This document shows positions 33,049 to 44,600 of a DNA stretch of 64,000 bases, piece by piece. Positions within the stretch are counted from its first letter, which is position 1. Each line of letters begins with the position of its first letter. The notes below the pieces were generated by a model. That model saw nothing but the letters and a program-made list of their open reading frames with translations. It was not told where the DNA came from and searched no databases. This stretch comes from Madurella fahalii (Eukaryota; Ascomycota; Sordariomycetes; Sordariales): the NCBI GenBank assembly GCA_029876055.1, contig CM056875.1:5667001-5731000 (forward strand), in the 5' to 3' direction. Position numbers and translations under genes: made by a program.

Positions 33049-35366
33049 ATGCTTCTCAGAGTGAACGCCGTCGCCCTATGTTTGGCAGTTTCGCTGTCGG
33101 CCGTCTTGGGTCAGACCTTTCGGAGACTGGGTACATGCCCAACCCTGGGCTGCGTGATCCCTCCGGACCAGCAGGACTTCCTTCCGGGCCAGGAATTCGA
33201 CATTCGCTTCGAGATCCACGCGCCACAAAACGGCTCTGAGGCTTTTAATGATGGTGTTCCAGACGAGGAGTTCACGGCTACCATTGCCAAGGACGGCGGA
33301 CGACCGGAGAGCATCGCAGAGTTCTTCAAGCTTAGTGAGCCCGAGCTCGAGAAGTGGACCTTTTCCTGGTTCGAGGACCTCTTCGCCCAGGACGCCGGGA
33401 CACCCTCGATTGTCAACGTTGCTTCCAAGGCGTACCGGCGCGTGGCGCTGTACGAACCCGGCGACTATACCGTCACCCTGAACTACTACTCGGGCGAGAC
33501 CACAACTGCCACGTGGACCGTCCGTTCACTGGCAACCAAGAAGAAGGCAAAGAACGTCATCTTCTTCATCGGTACGGCGCTGCCTGGTGGCTGCTAGAGT
33601 AGTCCATCCCAACTGACAAGGCGAGCAGGTGATGGCATGACTACTAATATGATTACTGCGGCCCGTCTGCTCGCACACAAGACGGTCAATGGAAAATACC
33701 AGACGCTGCTTGCCATGGACGATTTCCCCGTGCTCGGCCACCAAATGGTAGGTTTGCGAGGCGTCGGATTCGGACCCAGATGTTGTGTTGACCGCGCTTG
33801 ACAGACGCATTCGATCGACACCTTCATCACCGACAGTGCCAACTCGGCATCGGCGCTCTACACGGGCCACAAGAGCACCGTCAATGCCATGGGGTGAGTG
33901 GGCAGAAAAGTCAAGCATCCCCAGCGCTCAATAGCTGACGGCCGTCTGCAGTGTCTATGCCGACTCATCACCCGACCCGATGGACGATCCAAAGGTCGAG
34001 ACAATTGTTGAGCTCCTGCACCGTATCTGGGTAAGGTCATGCGCACCTTATTTTCCTTGAAGCGCAGCACGCTGATCAGTGAATAGGGGTCCGCTTGGGG
34101 CGCTGTCTCGACTGCCTTCATCGCCGACGCAACGCCCATTGCCCTGAGCGGCCACACCCGCCTGCGGGCGCGGTACGGCGATCTCATCAACCAGGCGCTG
34201 AACGGCGTCCAGAACTACTCGTGGACCAGGACAGACGGACCCGACGCCTACTTTGGCGGGGGTGCCGAGCAGTTCCTGCCGGGGTCCGGCTCGTTCGAAG
34301 GGAGGGATTTCTACGCCGAGTTTGCCCAGAAGGATTACAGTGTCAGCCTGAACAGGACGTCGCTCCTGGTGGCTCCCAACGACAAGAAGGCGCTGGGCAT
34401 CTTCTGCAGGGGCAACTTCCCGGTCTGGCTTGACCGCAACGTCTTCACCGAGAACATTGACAGTCTGAACAACGACCCGTCTGGCGCCGACGGCCCCGCC
34501 AAGGACCTGCCAGGTCTCAAGGATATGACGCTGAAGGCTGTCGACATCTTGCACGAACGCGGCGGCAAGAATGGCTTCTTCCTCATGTCCGAGGCGGCGT
34601 CCATCGACAAGCAGATGCACGCTCTCGACTACGACCGTGCCCTGGGCGATCTGCTCGAGTTTGACGACACCATCCGCGCGACGATTGACAAGCTCAAGTC
34701 GCTCGGCATTCTCGACGACACGCTCATCGTCGTGTCAGCGGACCACGGCCACGGCTTTGGTAAGCCGGCCAGACAAACCCCCCTTCCAAAACTTCCTTTC
34801 GGCCTGACTAACATTCGGTGTGTGCAGACGTTTTTGGCAGCTCGGACACCAAGTACTTCAACGCGCAGCAAGACGAGCGAGCCAAGCGCAACGCCGTCGG
34901 TGTCTACGAGAACTCGGGCCTCTCGCAGTACACGGAGCCCAAGCCTGGCGTCAACTACGGAACGGGGCCCAACTTCCCGCTCAACTGGGACCCGCGGTAC
35001 GTAATCGCCGCCGGGGCCGGGGCCAACCCGGACCACCGCGAGCACTACGGCGTAGGCAAGACCCCACGCACTCCGGCGCGCGCGGGGAGCGACGGCGAGT
35101 ACTATGTCAACCCCAGCGATCGGCCGGACGGGTTCGTCGTGAACGGCACGCTGCCGACGGGCGAGTCGCAGGGTGTGCATTCCCTGACCGATGTGCCGGT
35201 GTATGCCATGGGCCCGTGTCAGGAGGTGTTTGGGGGCACGTATAGCAATATCGACGTGTTCTTCAAGATTGCCGGGTGCCTTGGGTTGGGCCACGGGAAG
35301 AACGTGACGGAAGGGAGGGGCCATAAGGATTGCAACGGAGGTGGGCGGGGAGGTCACGGAAAATGA
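33049..35366 (+). CDS. Secreted alkaline phosphatase
   Basis: Exons 33049-33571, 33629-33747, 33805-33893, 33952-34030, 34087-34759 and 34828-35366 give 673 residues. A signal peptide (LCLAVSLSAVLG) is followed by an N-terminal beta-rich domain of about 170 residues. The catalytic fold starts at KNVIFFIGDGM. The phosphorylated serine is Ser225 in TDSANSASA, and the metal ligands include DGM and VVSADHGHGF. The enzyme hydrolyses phosphomonoesters outside the cell or in the vacuole. Many NxS/T sites are visible. The C-terminus ends in a Gly/His-rich tail (HGKNVTEGRGHKDC). A CACGTG box and TATA box upstream suggest phosphate-starvation control, which is inference. Confidence 0.9.
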
Positions 35367-35927
35367 GGACGTGGTTCAAAAATGATGCGGAAGGTGTGGC
35401 ATAATGTGGGCATACATATACCATGGACGAGATGATAATGTTTGAAAATCATTCTTTGCCAAGCACAGTATCCGGTGATGTGTGAGTATGCGTTGAGACA
35501 GAAGGCTGTGGCGTACAAAGTCCCTTGCCAGGCTTGGAATGATGGGCCCAAACCCCTGTGTGCCAAGCTACTTGAACAAACTAATACACGCGGTACAGTA
35601 CAGTACAGTACGTACATTCATACCACAGCGGGGCTCACCTGAACTCGCGCCCCGCCTTCAGCGCGTCCCACGCCGTCGAGCTTGGCAACCGCGTCCTGAA
35701 ATCACCGTCGATTATTTCCATATTGGCTTGCTGGACATTGACCGTGAACGATATGCGCACCTCCCTTGGTAGACCCAAGTAGCTGCTGTGGCGCGATACG
35801 ATACACGGACCTACGGAGCTACCGCCGAGCAACCGCACAGTCGCACTGTCGCACGCCGAATCCCCTCTCGAGAAAACTCCACTTGCTTCACCCTCCAAGA
35901 CAAAGCCGATGAGACGCGAGGTCGGCC
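35367..35927. promoter_or_regulatory. Spacer and upstream region of cut9
   Basis: This 561-bp stretch has no gene. A short ACAGT repeat (GTACAGTACAGTACAGTACG) sits at about 35593-35611. Confidence 0.45.
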
Positions 35928-37995
35928 ATGGCTTCTTCGCAACCTAACATGGAGAGGTTTCTCCGTGACTGGCGCCAAGATGCGCTCAACAAGGCTCAGT
36001 ACGAATCGGCCATCTTCATAGGCGACAAGCTGCTGGCAATGACGAGTACGAGCCGCCCGCGCTCTCCCGAAGACACAACTCCCCACCCCCCACTAACAAG
36101 CCTTCGCCGCTGCAGAAGATGACAACGACGCCTTCTGGCTGGCCCAAGTCCACTTCGCTGCCGGAAACTACACACGATCGAACGCGCTGCTGGGCAAGCA
36201 CAACCTGATCGGCTCGAACCCTTCGTGCCGCTACCTCGCCGCCCACTGCCTGATCCGCCAGAACCTCTTCAACGACGCCCTGGCGCTGCTGGGCGAGCAC
36301 ACCCCGACGCACCTCTTCACCACGAATGCGAAGCGGAAGACGAGTCGGACGGGCGCCCGAGGGGTGAGGGGAGGGTCCAAGGCGCCCGACCGGCAACAGG
36401 ACCAGATCAGCGAGGAGGAGTCGTCGAACCGCCGCCACGAGGCAGCCATGTGCTACCTGCGAGGGCTCTGCTACGCCAAGCAGAACGCCTTCGACCGCGC
36501 CAAGGAGGCGTACAAGGACGCGCTGCGCATCGACGTGCAGTGCTACGAGGCCTTCACGCAGCTCGTGCGCAACTCGCTCATGTCGCCCGACGAGGAAGAC
36601 GAGTTCATGCAGTCGCTCGACTTCAACGCGGTGCGGGCGCCCCAGGGCGGCGACGACCCGGACCTCAAGACGGAGCCGGGCGACTACGTGCACATGCTCT
36701 ACCAGACGCAGCTCTCCAAGTACCGCAACCCGCGCGCCTTCAACACGGCCATCGAGTCGCTGTCGACCCACTACGGCCTCGAGCGCAACGCCGACATACT
36801 GCTCGCGCGCGCCGACATGCTCTACACGCAGTGCCGCTTCAAGGACGCCCTCGCCATCACCGACTCGATCCTCGAGGACGACAAGTACAACTTTGCCGCC
36901 TACCCCATCCACCTGGCCTGCCTGTCGGAGCTGCGCAAGACCAACGTGCTCTTCCTGATCGCGCACGAGCTGGCCGACAGCCACCCGGACGAGCCGTGCA
37001 CCTGGCTGGCCGTGGGCGTCTACTACTTCGCGACGGGCAAGATCGCCGACGCGCGGCGCTACTTCTCCAAGGCCAGCATGATGGACGCCAACTTCGGCCC
37101 GGCCTGGATCGGCTTCGCCCACACCTTCGCCGCCGAGGGCGAGCACGACCAGGCCGTGACGGCCTACTCGACGGCCGCCCGCCTCTTCACGGGCACCCAC
37201 CTGCCGCAGGTGTTCCTGGGCATGCAGAACCACGCCATGAACAACATGACGGCCGCCGAGGAGTTCCTCAAGACGGCCTACTCGCTCTGCCGCACCGACC
37301 CGCTCCTGCTCAACGAGATGGGCGTCGTGCTGTACCACCAGGACCGCCTCAAGGACGCCGCCAAGTTCTTCAAGGAGGCCCTGCGCATCGCCGACGAGAT
37401 CGAGAGCGACCCCCACGCCTGGCTCGGCGCCCGCACCAACCTGGGCCACGCCTACCGGCGCCTGAAGCTGCTCGACGAGGCCCTCGACGAGTTCGACGCC
37501 GTCCTGCGCGACGGCGGCAAGGACGCCGCCGTCTTCAGCGCCAAGGGCCTCATCTTCCTCGAGAAGGGCCTCGCCGACGACGCCGTCAGGGTCCTGCACG
37601 AGGCCCTGGCCGTGAACCCCCAGGACCCCATCGCCACCGAGCTGCTCAGCAAGGCCCTCGACGAGTCGGCCGCCGGCGATGTTGGCGTGTTGATGGGCCA
37701 GCTGAGCACGGCCGGCTCGGGGAACATGGGCGAGGTGGAGGAAGCAGGCGACGATGACGGTGGTGGTGGTGGTGGTGGTGGTGGGGAGGCGGATTTTGAG
37801 AGGTTCGAGGCGGAGCTGGCCGAGCGGAAGGCTGCTGCGCGGCAGAGGATGGAGAGGAGGACCAGGGCGCGGGCGGCAGGAGCGGATAAGGGGAAAGGGG
37901 TTGCCAGAGGAACAATCACTACTGCTTCCACCACTACGCGCGGCGGCGGGAGACGTGCGAGGGAGAGTATGATGGATATGAGTGATGAGGAGTGA
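35928..37995 (+). CDS. cut9: APC/C subunit Cut9/Cdc16 (APC6)
   Basis: Exons 35928-36045 and 36116-37995 (70-nt intron, GTACGA..CAG) give 665 residues. Cut9/Cdc16 is a TPR scaffold of the anaphase-promoting complex, the ubiquitin ligase that starts anaphase. The N-terminus (MERFLRDWRQDAL, YESAIFIGDKLLAM) is the family's dimerisation end. TPR helices follow through the chain, for example WLAQVHFAAGNYTRSNALL, WLAVGVYYFATGKIADARRY, GPAWIGFAHTFAAEGEHDQA and NEMGVVLYHQDRLKDAAKFF. A poly-Gly run (37759-37785) and a Lys/Arg-rich tail follow the last repeat. Third codon positions are nearly all G or C, which leaves a very long open frame on the opposite strand. Confidence 0.93.
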
Positions 37996-38474
37996 GGTGG
38001 CGACGGTGGCAGCGGCGGCGGTGGTGGTGGTGGACTTGTACTCCTGTTCTCCGTTTCGTGTCGGAATTAGATGTCGCGCACGGAACGTACTATTTACTTG
38101 GTAGAGGATGGGCACCGATATTGGGCGTGACATAGCATAGCGATGGCGTAGGGGTATTCATTGCCGAGGAATAGAATTTCATCGTTTTGATAGTCATGCC
38201 ATGTGTAAGATTGGTGGGTTGTGGAAGCCGTGGGTCGGGGTGGGCGGGGACGGATCATAAACCTTGAGAGGCTAGAGAGGCGGAAGTATCTGTTATAGCA
38301 ACAAGGGGACAGAAGGCAAGGCGGCCGCAGGTTCATACTGAGAACTGATAATGTCGTAGCTGAGCGATATTAATCGCTAGTATTACGATGTCTAACCGTC
38401 TAGGCACGCTGGACAACTCGAACTCCGTACGACCGCCTTAGATCTAGCCCACCAGCAACGAGAATAGGAAACGA
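37996..38474. other. Convergent 3' spacer
   Basis: This 479-bp stretch between the stops of cut9 and the acetoacetyl-CoA synthetase gene has a short GGC/GGT-rich run at its left end and nothing else recognisable. Confidence 0.4.
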
Positions 38475-40965
38475 TTACAGCTTCTCCTTGGGTCCAACTA
38501 GCTCCTCCACCTTTGCAAACGGGTAGTAATACTCGAGACTCTGGGGGTTGGCCAACGTGCCGCTCACCTTGATGGTGTGGCCTGACACGATCTGCTTGAC
38601 GGGAAGTTCGACCTTTTTGAGGTTGATGGTCGTCTGGACACGGTCAGTCCTCGTTTTCATCAGTACGTAGAACGGACAGCAGAAACTCACCGGAATCTCG
38701 GGCGTCTCGAAAATCCACTTTGGCACGTGCCTCTTGCTCAGGTCTCGCGCAATGGCCGCCTTCACCTCGTTCACGAGCGCGCGATCAAACTTCTTCCCGG
38801 GTCTCATCAGCAAGAACAGCATGACTGATTCGTCGCTATCCTGCGGCCGCCGCTGCCCGACACACAGGGAGTCCTGCACGCGGTCGGCAAACCGTCTCTC
38901 GATGACCGAGTAGATCTCGGCCGACCCGAACCGCACGCCAGAAGGGTTGAGGACGCCGTCGGCCCGGCCGAGGAAGGCGATGTTCCCCGTCACGGGGTGC
39001 ACAACGCAGAAGTCGCCGTGCGCCCACACGTGGTTGAACCGGGCAAAGTAGGCGCTGTGGTACTTTGATCCCGGCGGCGCGGCGGCAGAGCCCGTCCTGC
39101 TGTCGCCCCAGAAGAAGCAGGGGATGTTGGGGAACGCGGTGACCGCCACCAGCTCGCCCGGCGTGCCGGGGGGCACTTCTTTGCCGTCGGAGCCGTCGGG
39201 CAAGAGCGAGTCGTAGATGGCGACGTGGATGCCCAGCGACGGGCCCTGCGTGCCGCCTACGTAGACGGGGGTGAGCGGGTTCATGGCGCCGAAGCAGCCC
39301 GCGATGTCGGTGCCGCCAGAGATGTTGGCCAGTTGGACGTGGGCCGGGAAGCCGACGTCGTAGAACCACTCGAAGAGCTGGTCTGACAGGACCATGCCGG
39401 TGCAGGTAACGATTTGCAGACGCGAGAGGTCGGCCATGTCGCGCGGGCGCAGGCCGGCCTTGGAGACCTCGAACATCCACCGGGGGGAGATGCCCAATTT
39501 GGTGGCGCCGTGCTCTGCGGCGACGCGGATGAGGATGCTGGGGTTTGGCTGGAACGGTGAGCCGTCGTAGAAGATGGTGCGGCCGCCAAACAGGAGGCTG
39601 CCGACGTTGGCGAGGTACATGATCCAGCCCGTCGTGGTGTACTGGAGCGTCACGCTGTCCGGGCCGAGTCCCTCGTGGAGGCGACCCTCCTTGTAGTAGT
39701 TGATCATGATCCCGCCGACTGAGTGAACAATTGCCTTGGGGACTCCAGTGGTGCCGGACGAGTAGCAGATGAGGAAGGGCTCGTGGAAACCGATGCGGAC
39801 AAACTCAGATGGAGCGGCCCCCTTTGCGCCGGCAGCAGCAATAAACGACTCCCACGTCTCTGCCTTTGGGACCCTCGACACGTCCCTGGCCTCAGCAAAC
39901 CGCCTGATGGCTACCACGCCGGCAAAGTTGGAACACTCCCTCAGCCCCTCCACGACCTCGGTCATCTTCTCCCTCAGGTCGACCACCTTGCCGTTATACA
40001 GCGCCGCATCGTCCATAAACAGCCACTACCCCCATCGTCCTCCAAATCAGCCTACCACGCCCCTAGAACAGGAAGAGGAGCCACTGACCTTCGGATTCAC
40101 CTGCACGGCCCTCTGCAGGATTCCCTTGACGCCCATATCCGTCGACGAGCTGCTGAACACGGCGCCGACCCACGCCGCCGCCAACCACACGGCCAGCGTC
40201 TCGACGCTGTTCGCGCCCACCACGACCACCCGATCGCCCTTCTCCACCCCCTTCGCCCTCATCGCCCTCGCCAGCCTCCCCACCAGCGCCCTCAGCTCGC
40301 CGTAGGTCACGGACCGCACCGCGCTCGCGCCCTCGCGGACCTCGGTGATGGCGATTTTGCCGTCCTCCTTGCCCGCTGTGGTGCGGCGGGTAGCGGGGGA
40401 GGGGGAGGGGGGGCGGGAGAAGAGCACATTCTCGGCGAAGTTCAGCGAGACGCCGGGGAACCATTTGGGGACGGCGTCGATGGGGGCAGACTCGTCGTGG
40501 ACGACGGCGGTGTAGCGGCCGCCGTGGATGAAGTTGGCGGCGTCGAAGAGGTGCGACCAGAAGGCGGAGCGGTGGGCGAGGGCGAAGGACTGGAGGTCCC
40601 AGAAGGTCTAGCGAGATCTTGTGAGTAAAAAACATCAAGACAAGATTTGTACGTATATGGCTGTGGGTGTGGGTGTGGGAGGTTGGATAGGTGGCTGTAT
40701 ACCTTTAGATTTAGCCCATGCTTGCCGTTGATGTCCTGCATGAACTGGTACATGAGGGTGCTCTCCGGGTTGGGATGTTCCCTATCGTGGCGGTGAGGTG
40801 AGAAGACGGTCCAATTCACGGAGTGCCACTGCAATTGCAACCGAAACGGCTAAAACCGCCATCACTCAAGACACAATTACTCATGAGCTGACGAGAAGAC
40901 TGTGTTCATACATACCATAGCTTCCGCGGCACTGGTACGGCCGCCCGTCCTTGATCGGCTGCCAT
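38475..40965 (-). CDS. Acetoacetyl-CoA synthetase
   Basis: Exons 40965-40916, 40781-40703, 40607-40089, 40025-38691 and 38633-38475 give 713 residues. This cytosolic ANL-family enzyme activates acetoacetate with ATP and CoA. The N-terminus is MAADQGRAAVPVPRKLWEHP, followed by FWDLQSFALAHRSAFW and the conserved WFPGVSLNFAEN. Adenylation motifs are YSSGTTGVPKAIVHS, TTGWIMYL, SGGTDIAGCF, HGDFCVVHPVTGNIAFLGR and, across the last intron, TTINLKKVELPVKQ with the catalytic lysine region. The last intron (57 nt, GTGAGT..CAG) has no stop and keeps frame, so an unspliced reading would add 19 residues. The short first exon was found by matching KLW to EHP across the intron. Confidence 0.92.
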
Positions 40966-41692
40966 TTGCGAGCGTTCAATGTAAACAACGATGTCCTTTG
41001 CTGACCGTCAGCTCCGTCTACTTGCATGACAACTTTCCCAGACACAATTGCGGTCTCTAGCGTAATAGGACAAGACATCAACAACAGAAAACCAAGACGG
41101 TAAGCGCCGAGCCTCGGCCTGCAGACATCGGAGGTCCGCCAATTTCCTCACTAAGACAAGCACCACTCCCAAATCCGTTTCCGCGGTGCGGGGTTGGCGG
41201 GAACCAGTACCCGAAAGTTTACGGTGCGCCAATCGGCCTCGGCCCGGTCCTGGCCACGTCGTCGGCTCGGTAAGGTACTGTACATAGCTAGTGCGCACAA
41301 TCGGGTTCTGTTTACTAAGTTGTGTCCCCAAGCCCGTGATACGACATCTCACAAACGGTATCACAGTGGCAAAACGAACAGTGTCTTAACTTGTTTAATT
41401 TTTTTTTTTAAAAAAAAAGGACGAGAAAACAAAAAAAAAAAAAAAAAAAAAACCTGGTAAGTAGCAGCTCCTCGCTTCCCCATATCCCCCCCCTTTTGCC
41501 CTCCAGTAGCGCCTATCGCCCCGTCCTCTTTCCGTTGCACCAACCCCCCAAAACTAGTGCATAGAAACCACATACCAAAAAAATACAGTACTCATACAGA
41601 ACCACCTCGCCAAATCAATCCACTTTGCTCCCTCAACTCCCCCTCCCCCCTCTTTTCCCCCGATACAAATCTGCGTGTGCCCGGGCGCCGTA
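40966..41692. other. Spacer between acetoacetyl-CoA synthetase and tra1
   Basis: This 727-bp stretch carries the synthetase promoter and the tra1 3' end. It includes a T9A8-like palindrome followed by about 20 A residues (41399-41453) and C/T-rich sequence to 41690. No gene. Confidence 0.45.
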
Positions 41693-44600
41693 CTACAAAT
41701 ACGGCATCCACAGCGCATCACACAGCGCCAGGTTCATCGGGTTGACCGCCTTGGCAATCAGGTCGATCACCGTCTGGTGGGCGGGCAGGTTGCCGGCGGG
41801 CGCCTGGGCGAGCGAGACGGCTTTCTTGACAATCATCTCGCTGTTGGCCTGCACCGTCTCTCTCAGCTGGTTCTCGGTCAGGTTCATGGACCGGTGGCTG
41901 CTCGTGAACCAGTACATCATCTCGTCGCGCACAAACAGCGTCAGCGCGTGCTCGAGCTGGAACTCGGGCTCCGTCAGGCACCGCGCGATGGCCATGATTG
42001 AGCACGCAAAGATGCCCTCGGTCGCGAGCGGGCCCATGAGCGTCTGCAGGTTCGGCGTGAGCCGGAACGGCACTGGTTCCTGGTTATGGAAGTAGGGCCG
42101 GTTGGCCGCCATGAACGACACCAGCTCCGACCCCCAGATGTTGCCCGACCCTCGCGCAATGTGCATCTTGTGCGGGTACCGCTTGTCGATGTGCAGGATG
42201 TACGTCATGAACGTGAGCGCCGCCAGCTGGTACGAGAAGCGCCGCCGGAAGAGCCAGAACTCGGCAAACTCGGGGAACGCCGCCTGGAAGTACTCGAGCG
42301 CGATCGTGTGGTCCACGTACTTTTCCTGGATCGCCCGCAACACCTCCAGCCGTGCTGTGACTGCGTGCTCCGCCGGTTTCTGTGTCGCCCGGTTAGTTCG
42401 CAATCCTCCGTCGACCGCCAGCCCGTCTACACTTACCGGTCCTTTGGTATCCACCAGCCCCCTGAGCTTCTCCATCGTGAACAGCACCGGCTCGTCCTTG
42501 GACATTCCTTGCCGCCGGCAGTGATCCTCGTAGATGCCCTGGAGCGTGATATATGACGTGTCCTCCTGCACGATCCGGAAGTGAGGCGCGAGCGGCACCA
42601 TGAGCGGCAGCGTAAACTGCAGGTCCCGCCGCCGGCTCTCCTTCTTGCTGCCCAGCGTCTGATTGAGCTGCCGGAACAGCTGCAGGATCCGTTCCTCGCG
42701 CCGGCAGTGCCGCGCCGCCGGATGCTGCACGGCAAACGCGTGTACGCTGCCGTCGTGGCCCCGGATCTTGAGCCGCCGGTGCGACGCCCCAATCGTCCGG
42801 ACGAGGTCGACATTAGGCAGAAACCTCTCGATGCGGATGAAGTCCTGGTTCTTGTCCTTGTGCTGTAGATACTGCCCGGGAATCTCAACGTCGTCGAACT
42901 TCTGGTATCGGAACTCGCTGAGATGCGGCGAGTAGTGAGCAAAGCTCTCGAGCGGCACGGGCGACGCCCGCCGATCCAGCTTCTCCTCGAACTTGTCGCG
43001 CCATTTGCGGAGCTTGTGGATGTACTCGAACATGGTGGGCTTGACTTTGACAAAGTCGGCCTCGAACGTGCCCCTGATGTGGCTCGGCAGGATTGTCTCG
43101 GCAAACCGCGTAATGTTATTCTCTGTTGCGCTGGGAAGCTTGACATCCTTGGCGTACGATGTCGGCATGCGGCTCACGTAGGCAAGGCCGTCATTGAGGA
43201 GCGCCACGATGAGCCTGTAAGCATCCTCGTCGGGCGGGCACTTAAAATGCTTTTGGATCTGATCCACCATGGTCTCCATCGATAACGCAAGGAGCGGGAA
43301 GGCCGTCTTCAAGACGCTCATGATCTCCTCTGTCAGCTCCCACGGCGGCTTCTTCTGCACGCCACCGGCCTGCTGTTCGCCCGGTGCCGCACCATTGGCC
43401 GTGGAAGATTGCGCAGCGGGCGCATTGGCATCTCCGCCTTCGGTCTTCGTCTCGGGCTTGGCCTGTCCAGCAGCCGGCTCGCCGTTGGCCGTCGGTGGCC
43501 GGGAATCGACCTTGGCAGGCCCGCCACCCTCCTTCTTTGTCTGCTGTGGGGAGCCGTTCGGCTTGTTGGCCGCGGCCTGGCTGCGCTGCCTCGCCCGGTC
43601 CTTGACTTCCTGGTTCTTCTTGATCATGAGCATATCCTCCCGGTTGGTCCGGAGCTGGAAGTACAGGGCCTGCGGGTACGTCTTTGCAATCTTGAGCAGT
43701 ATGTTTTGCACTCTCGGCGCCTCCTTGTATCCAAGCCCGACTAGGAGTTGGGGAATGAACGTGATCCACCACCAAACCAAGATCTCTCCCTTGAAGTCGT
43801 CGAACCCTGCCGCGATGGTGCCGTTTGCATCGTCGAGACTTAGGAGCCACAGGATCCTCGCGATGAGTTTCCGCGACTTGTGGTTCTTGTAGCTCGACGC
43901 GGCCTGAAGGTAGCTCGTAAGAGCCTGCTTTGCCGCACTCAGGTCCGTCGGGTGCTCCTTGAACTTCCGATCGTTGAAGTAGCCCCATTCCGCCCAGGCT
44001 TTCGCAGCCGTTATGTCAAAGTACAGGGCGGTGCCGTAGGCGCCGTCAGCGTCTTCCTTTTGACCGAGTTTCTCCAGGAACATGCCCTTCAGCGTGTAGA
44101 ACTCCGCCTTCTGCGGAGCGCTGAAGTAGTTAAGGTTGGTATTGTTGATAACATCCAGCCCGCTCGTCAATTCTTCCGGGTTCTGGTAGTGGCACTTCGC
44201 CTGCTCTCTCAACTTCAAAAAGGCCTCCTGGATCTCAATGTTCGGAAGAGTGTAGATTCGGCTCAGCTGGCTGATGCAGACATCCGGCAGGCTGTGCTTT
44301 CTGGCGACGTGGGCAAAGCGGTTGATGATCCACGCCGTCTCGTGGTATCCCCGGTACGCAAACGAGGAAGCGCCCGCATTCTGCGTTTGCGGAGGCAGGA
44401 GGGGAAGGTAGGTCCCGTTGATCAGTCCAAAGATGTGCTGCCTCCACGTAACCAGATCTTGCCACGCAACGATATCGTCCCACGTGTTGGGAAGCCTATC
44501 TCGCCATGACCCAAGCAGCAGTTTGAGTTCTCCGGATTTCACGTCGAGGTTGTTCAAGTTCGTGCCGGCAAGGCTCTGGCAGATGACGCTGGCATCATGG

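Noticed and set aside
36016..38133. 705-codon open frame on the minus strand opposite cut9
   Set aside because: It mirrors the nearly all G/C third positions of the cut9 exon, is Val/Leu/Glu/Gly-repetitive and has no domain. The plus strand encodes a clear TPR protein.
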